In this document: in pieces, positions 59,605 through 64,000 of the stretch
Layout of the letters: each line of letters starts with the position of its first letter
Position numbering within the stretch: position 1 is the stretch's first letter
NCBI GenBank assembly: GCA_000218745.1
Contig: GL947595.1
Span: 1,106,399-1,170,398, forward strand
Direction: 5' to 3'
Length of the DNA stretch: 64,000 nt
Source: Prochlorococcus marinus bv. HNLC2
Lineage (GTDB): Bacteria; Cyanobacteriota; Cyanobacteriia; PCC-6307; Cyanobiaceae
Position numbers and translations under genes: made by a program
The notes under the pieces: generated by a model
The model's input: only the letters and a program-made list of their open reading frames with translations
The model's database searches: none
Told to the model about the DNA's origin: nothing

Positions 59605-60972
59605 TTAACGAAGTCCAACAGGATCAGCTGCAACATCATCTGAAATTTTGTTTCCATCACCTGGATTTTTATCCTTTAACACGATTCTTAAAAGTACTGG
59701 AGCAAGAAAAGTTGTTCCAATGACCATCAATAATATTGCGGCTTCTAATGAAGGAGTTAATAAACCAGCACTTGTTCCTAACCCAAGGAAGATTAAACCT
59801 ACTTCACCTCGAGGCATCATTCCAAGACCAACCACTAATCTATCAGTTGGTTTATCAATAATAAAGGACCAACCTGCAGCAATTTTTCCAATAATTGCTA
59901 CTACCAATAAGAAACCAGCAACTATAAGAGCTGATCTACTTGCAGGATCTAAAGGATTAATCACAGATAAATCCATACCTGCTCCAACTAATACAAAGAA
60001 TATCGTTGCGAATAAAGAAACCAACGGAAGTACAGATTGTTGAATTGCATGATTATTTTTGGAACTACTTAAAATAAGTCCTGCAGCAAATGCACCCAAA
60101 GCAGCCTCAAGCCCAATAGCAGTTGCTACAAAACAACACAATACTAAAATTACAAAAGATGCAACTACAACTGCGCCAGGAGCTTTCAATCTATCCAATA
60201 GCCAATCAAAACCTGGAGCTGCAGTACGGCTAAGAGCTATTGCAGCAATTACAAATACAACTGCAGCTGCCACTAATTTTATGATTGGAGCAATTTCTAG
60301 TGAACCTCCAGCAGCTAAAGCAACTACAACTGCAAGTATTACAATTCCCAAAATATCATCAAGAACTGCCGCACCAATAACAATCTGTCCCTCGCGGGTT
60401 TTTAAATATCCTAATTCTCCAAATACACTTGCTGTAATTCCAATACTTGTAGCGGTCATTGATGCTCCTGCAAATACTGCAGGTATCAAATCCACATGAA
60501 AAATAAACATTAATCCAAAAGTACCAAATGCAAAAGGTAAAATAACCCCAGCCATAGCTACTGTAAAAGCCTGAGCTCCAACCGCAACTAATTCTTCTAA
60601 TTCACTCTCCAAACCAGTAAGAAATAACAAAGCATATAATCCCAAAGTCGCAACTGCCTGTAAGGAAGGAAATGTCTCAAAGTAAACATCTGGGACCGCC
60701 TCTGGAGGAATTGAAGCTAGCGAGCTGATTAAATTAACTAAGCCTTCATTCAAGTTGGTCTGCGCAGACGGAGGTATTAACAGATGAAAACCAGAAGCTC
60801 CTATAACAACTCCTGCCAGAAGCTCTCCAACAATCGTTGGCAAACTAAGTCTTACTAAAACTTCGGCAAGAGTTCTTGCCGCTAAAAATATTAATAGAAA
60901 CCTTATAACTCCTATAAGAGTTTCAGCAACTTCTAAATCATGCGCACTTAGTTCTGCTAGAAAATAATACAT
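59605..60972 (-). CDS. cation:proton antiporter, CPA2 family
   Basis: The 455-residue protein has about 12 hydrophobic segments. Family features include PTIVGELLAGVVIGASG, LFLTGLESELEEL, GASMTATSIGITASVFGELG and the VLDDILGIVIL segment with the paired acidic residues typical of Na+(K+)/H+ antiporters. No C-terminal TrkA domain is present; the last 25 residues are a polar tail. A role in sodium or pH balance is likely. Base use is richer in GC than in the neighbours, partly because of its Ala/Gly-rich helices. Confidence 0.88.
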   Translation of the reverse strand: MYYFLAELSAHDLEVAETLIGVIRFLLIFLAARTLAEVLVRLSLPTIVGELLAGVVIGASGFHLLIPPSAQTNLNEGLVNLISSLASIPPEAVPDVYFETFPSLQAVATLGLYALLFLTGLESELEELVAVGAQAFTVAMAGVILPFAFGTFGLMFIFHVDLIPAVFAGASMTATSIGITASVFGELGYLKTREGQIVIGAAVLDDILGIVILAVVVALAAGGSLEIAPIIKLVAAAVVFVIAAIALSRTAAPGFDWLLDRLKAPGAVVVASFVILVLCCFVATAIGLEAALGAFAAGLILSSSKNNHAIQQSVLPLVSLFATIFFVLVGAGMDLSVINPLDPASRSALIVAGFLLVVAIIGKIAAGWSFIIDKPTDRLVVGLGMMPRGEVGLIFLGLGTSAGLLTPSLEAAILLMVIGTTFLAPVLLRIVLKDKNPGDGNKISDDVAADPVGLR

Positions 60973-61114
60973 CTAAAGAATTCAAAAAAATCTAACTACA
61001 TGGACCCTAGTTTATCAGGTGCCATCTTTCGGAATTATGTAAAAAAAAAATAAACAAGTGTGGATCTGCAGTTACAAAGCAGAATTATTTACAAATGTAG
61101 CTAATGTCAATTAT

Positions 61115-63652
61115 ATGAGAAATCCTATGAATACCAATGAACCTCTAGATCTAAGACTGCCTACTCCAGGTTGTTACTTGGATTCAGAAAAAGCTGGAAT
61201 GGATTCAGATGCGGTTTTTAAAGGTATGACTTCTCACCTTTTCTTTACTCTTGGAAAATTAGCAACATCGGCTAGTCATCATGATCTTTATATGGCTTTG
61301 AGTTATGCAGTAAAAGATCGACTGATGACCAGATATTTAGCTAGCCAAGAAGCTATCAGAAAGAAACCACAAAAAACAGTTGCTTACTTATCTGCAGAAT
61401 TTTTAATCGGTCCCCAACTAAGTAATAATTTATTAAATCTAGGAATTACTAAAGAAGCTGAAGAAGCTTTAAAAAGATTTGGGATAGAATCATTAACTGA
61501 AATATTAGAGGTCGAAGAGGAGCCAGGACTTGGTAATGGAGGGTTAGGTAGACTTGCTGCTTGCTATATGGAGTCACTAGCTTCACTACAAGTTCCGGCA
61601 GTTGGATATGGCATAAGGTACGAATTTGGGATTTTTAATCAAATCATCAGAGATGGATGGCAAGTGGAAGTTACTGACAAATGGTTAAAGGGTGGCTGGC
61701 CGTGGGAACTTCCTCAACCTGATGAATCTTGTTTTGTTGGATTCGGAGGTAGAACTGAAAGTTATAGAGATGATAAAGGAAACTACAGATCAAGATGGAT
61801 TCCTTATGAACATGCTATTGGGGTTCCACATGATGTCCCAGTGTTAGGTTATAGAGTTAATACATGCGATAGACTACGATTATGGAGAGCTGATGCTACT
61901 GAAAGTTTTGATTTTTACGCTTTTAATATTGGTGATTATTATGGTGCCGTTGAAGAAAAAGTTGCATCTGAGACATTATCAAAAGTTCTTTATCCAAATG
62001 ATGGTACTGATGAAGGTCGAAGATTAAGACTTAAGCAACAACATTTCTTTGTAAGTTGCTCACTTCAAGACATGCTACGCAGTCTCGAGAAAAGATCTAT
62101 TCCTATTACAGACTTTCCAAATCATTGGACTGTACAATTAAATGATACGCACCCTGCAATAGCTGTTGCAGAATTAATGCGTTTATTAATTGATCAATAT
62201 TATATAAGTTGGGATAAAGCTTGGAGTATTACAACTCAATCAGTAGCATATACTAACCATACGCTACTTCCAGAAGCACTAGAAAAATGGGATCTCCATT
62301 TATTTAATGATTTATTACCACGTCATTTAGAAATTATTTATGAAATTAATTGGAGATTCTTACAGCAACTAAGATTACGATATCCTGGAGACGATAAAAT
62401 CCTTAGAAAGTTATCAATTATCGATGAAGATGGTTCCAAATCAGTCAGAATGGCACATTTAGCAACAATTGGAGCTCATCATATTAATGGAGTGGCTGCA
62501 CTCCATTCTGATCTTATTAAAAGGCAACTACTTCCTGAGTTTGCAAAACTATGGCCAGAAAAATTTACAAACGTAACTAATGGTGTCACTCCAAGAAGAT
62601 GGGTCGCATTAGCGAATCCAGGATTAACTAATCTTCTAGAAAAAGAATTAGGTGCAGATTGGATAACTAATATGAATTTGCTTAAAGATCTAGAGAAGAA
62701 GCAAAATGATTCTAATTTTTTAAATAAATTTGAAGAAACCAAACTTTTAGGTAAAAGAAAATTATCTAATTATATTCATAACAAAACTGGCATCCTTGTA
62801 GATCCGACTAGTTTATTTGATGTCCAAGTAAAAAGAATTCATCAGTATAAAAGACAGCACCTTAATGCTCTTCAGATTATTGCTCAATACCTAAAAATTA
62901 AGAATGGTTTATGTCCTCATGAAGCCCCTAGAACAATAATATTTGGAGGGAAAGCTGCACCTGGTTATTTTATGGCGAAATTAATGATTAGGTTCATTAA
63001 TGGAATTGCAGATGTAGTAAATTCCGATCCAGATATGGATGGATTATTAAGAGTGGTATTTTTGCCTGACTACAATGTAAAGCTTGGAGAAATTGTCTAT
63101 CCCGCAACTGATTTATCTGAACAGATATCTACTGCTGGAAAAGAAGCTTCTGGAACAGGAAATATGAAATTTGCTATGAATGGTGCTTTAACTATTGGTA
63201 CTCTTGACGGAGCAAATGTTGAATTGAGAGATTTAGTAAAACCAGAAAACTTTTTCTTATTTGGGAAAACAGAGAGTGAAATAATGAAACTTAAAAATAA
63301 AGGATATTCTCCTAAAAAATTCATTGAAAAGTCGCCTCAATTAAAAGAAGTTTTGCGACTGATTGAAATTGGACATTTCAGTAATGGTGATAAAGAATTA
63401 TTTAAACCACTACTTAATAGCCTTACAGGATCTGATCCATTCTTTGTGATGGCTGATTTTGAAGATTATTTAAAAACACAAGAGATTGTAAGTAAGGCTT
63501 GGAACGACAAACAAAAGTGGAATAAGATGGCACTTCTCAATACAGCACGTTCAGGATATTTTTCTTCTGATAGATCAATTAGAGAATATTGTGATTCCAT
63601 TTGGAAAGTTTCTCCAATGCCAGTTGAGATTACATGTGATATTAATGAATAA
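61115..63652 (+). CDS. glgP: glycogen/starch phosphorylase
   Basis: GlgP releases glucose-1-phosphate from glycogen, used at night. Conserved blocks include EEEPGLGNGGLGRLAACYMESL, GYGIRYEFGIFNQ, VTNGVTPRRWV, VQVKRIHQYKRQ and the PLP lysine region GTGNMKFAMNGALTIGTLDGAN in adjoining stretches. The frame is open from a GTG at 61058, but the family match begins near MNTNEPLDLRLP; I place the start at ATG 61115, and ATG 61127 is equally possible. About 845 residues is the normal length. Confidence 0.95.
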   Translation: MRNPMNTNEPLDLRLPTPGCYLDSEKAGMDSDAVFKGMTSHLFFTLGKLATSASHHDLYMALSYAVKDRLMTRYLASQEAIRKKPQKTVAYLSAEFLIGPQLSNNLLNLGITKEAEEALKRFGIESLTEILEVEEEPGLGNGGLGRLAACYMESLASLQVPAVGYGIRYEFGIFNQIIRDGWQVEVTDKWLKGGWPWELPQPDESCFVGFGGRTESYRDDKGNYRSRWIPYEHAIGVPHDVPVLGYRVNTCDRLRLWRADATESFDFYAFNIGDYYGAVEEKVASETLSKVLYPNDGTDEGRRLRLKQQHFFVSCSLQDMLRSLEKRSIPITDFPNHWTVQLNDTHPAIAVAELMRLLIDQYYISWDKAWSITTQSVAYTNHTLLPEALEKWDLHLFNDLLPRHLEIIYEINWRFLQQLRLRYPGDDKILRKLSIIDEDGSKSVRMAHLATIGAHHINGVAALHSDLIKRQLLPEFAKLWPEKFTNVTNGVTPRRWVALANPGLTNLLEKELGADWITNMNLLKDLEKKQNDSNFLNKFEETKLLGKRKLSNYIHNKTGILVDPTSLFDVQVKRIHQYKRQHLNALQIIAQYLKIKNGLCPHEAPRTIIFGGKAAPGYFMAKLMIRFINGIADVVNSDPDMDGLLRVVFLPDYNVKLGEIVYPATDLSEQISTAGKEASGTGNMKFAMNGALTIGTLDGANVELRDLVKPENFFLFGKTESEIMKLKNKGYSPKKFIEKSPQLKEVLRLIEIGHFSNGDKELFKPLLNSLTGSDPFFVMADFEDYLKTQEIVSKAWNDKQKWNKMALLNTARSGYFSSDRSIREYCDSIWKVSPMPVEITCDINE

Positions 63653-63655
63653 AGA

Positions 63656-64000
63656 TTAATTTTTATCAGGAAAATCAGGTGTTTGATGAAATAATCTATT
63701 TAGTATTAGCCGATCTATATTTAATGGATCAGGAGCAATTTCTCCTGCAATTTCTTTAAATTTTGATTCGATCTTCTCAGAAACATTTACATCAAATATA
63801 CGCTCCATTAATGCTTCAATTGAATAAAGATATGCATTAATATTTTCTAAATGGCCTAAAGTTTCAGAAATCTCTGCATAATTACAACTATTATCTTTGG
63901 AAGATTCTGCATCTTTTGAATCCATTTCAGAAAGCTTCTTTTGCAATTCATCAGTAACTTTTCCACAAAGAGTTCTAAAGGATTGAAGGGATGACCAATT
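63656..64000 (-). CDS. conserved hypothetical protein (5' end outside the window)
   Basis: The frame is open from the window edge to the TAA at 63656. The visible 114 residues are polar and helical, with ENINAYLYSIEALMERIFDVNV and EIAPDPLNIDRLILNRLFHQ, and no membrane span. A TTG at 63944-63946 lies in frame, but the reading continues upstream past it (NWSSLQSFRTLCGKVTDEL), so the true start is likely beyond base 64000. I do not know the function. It converges with glgP after 3 bases. Confidence 0.6.
   Translation of the reverse strand, partial: NWSSLQSFRTLCGKVTDELQKKLSEMDSKDAESSKDNSCNYAEISETLGHLENINAYLYSIEALMERIFDVNVSEKIESKFKEIAGEIAPDPLNIDRLILNRLFHQTPDFPDKN

Noticed and set aside
60059-60499. 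146-codon ORF antisense to the antiporter gene
   Set aside because: It is an Ala/Thr/Asn-rich shadow of the Ala/Gly-rich membrane helices on the other strand; the antiporter is clearly the real gene.
1-64000. CRISPR arrays, transposases, integrases, defence or secondary-metabolite clusters
   Set aside because: I found no regularly spaced repeats, no transposase or integrase motifs and no toxin, restriction or NRPS/PKS-like proteins.

Overview
This window looks like a piece of a high-light-type Prochlorococcus chromosome (marine picocyanobacterium). The base composition is strongly AT-rich and genes are packed with very short spacers. It carries cyanobacterial marker genes (psaD, ndhN, ldpA, hemF, pebA/pebB/heme oxygenase, cyanobacterial gshA, a panC-cmk fusion, a CAAD/CURT1-like protein). 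I assign the lineage from gene content and order as I know them; no strain can be named from sequence alone.

Layout. 1-2.2 kb: the end of a probable HAD phosphatase, tRNA-Ser, a broken alanine racemase and an HNH endonuclease. 2.2-18.3 kb: one long leftward translation/transcription cluster (rplC to rpmE and prfA, with secY, adk, rpoA and truA inside); every gene in it reads intact. 18.6-31.3 kb: ndhN, ldpA, tRNA-Gln, a HAD hydrolase, recA behind a clear SOS box, a helicase-like protein without a P-loop, tyrA, a carotenoid desaturase-like gene, a fructosamine kinase, a CAAD protein, a broken moeB-rhodanese gene, a tandem CobO-type protein and larE. 31.3-47.6 kb: speD, a heavily damaged recF, tRNA-Arg, a damaged GNAT gene, ppc, gshA, trpE, psaD, a histidine kinase with an unusual ATPase half, rodA, mrp, a broken hemF, a CCB2/CCB4-like assembly factor, an RNase D-type exonuclease, a lipid-A-disaccharide-synthase-like gene and tRNA-Cys. 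47.6-64 kb: a gene-poor stretch, two unknown proteins, a broken purM, panC-cmk, a broken low-molecular-weight phosphatase, the bilin genes (pebB and heme oxygenase broken, pebA intact), icd, a four-carbon acid sugar kinase, a mutarotase-like gene, an alpha/beta hydrolase, a cation/proton antiporter and glgP.

Functionally this is mostly core housekeeping: translation, amino-acid and cofactor synthesis, tetrapyrrole and bilin synthesis, photosystem I and NDH parts, DNA repair and glycogen breakdown. I see no transposon, prophage, CRISPR array or defence island.

The most striking feature is the number of one- or two-base frame breaks. alr, moeB, recF, the GNAT gene, hemF, purM, the phosphatase gene, pebB and heme oxygenase all continue perfectly well in another frame, and two more genes have start-codon problems. 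Several hit genes should be essential and many breaks lie in short homopolymers, so sequencing or assembly error is the leading explanation. Real decay remains possible for recF and the GNAT gene, where lesions are densest. The genuinely biological oddities are the P-loop-less DinG-like protein beside recA, the doubled CobO-type ATPase, the histidine kinase lacking recognisable ATP-binding boxes, and LarE without larB/larC nearby.
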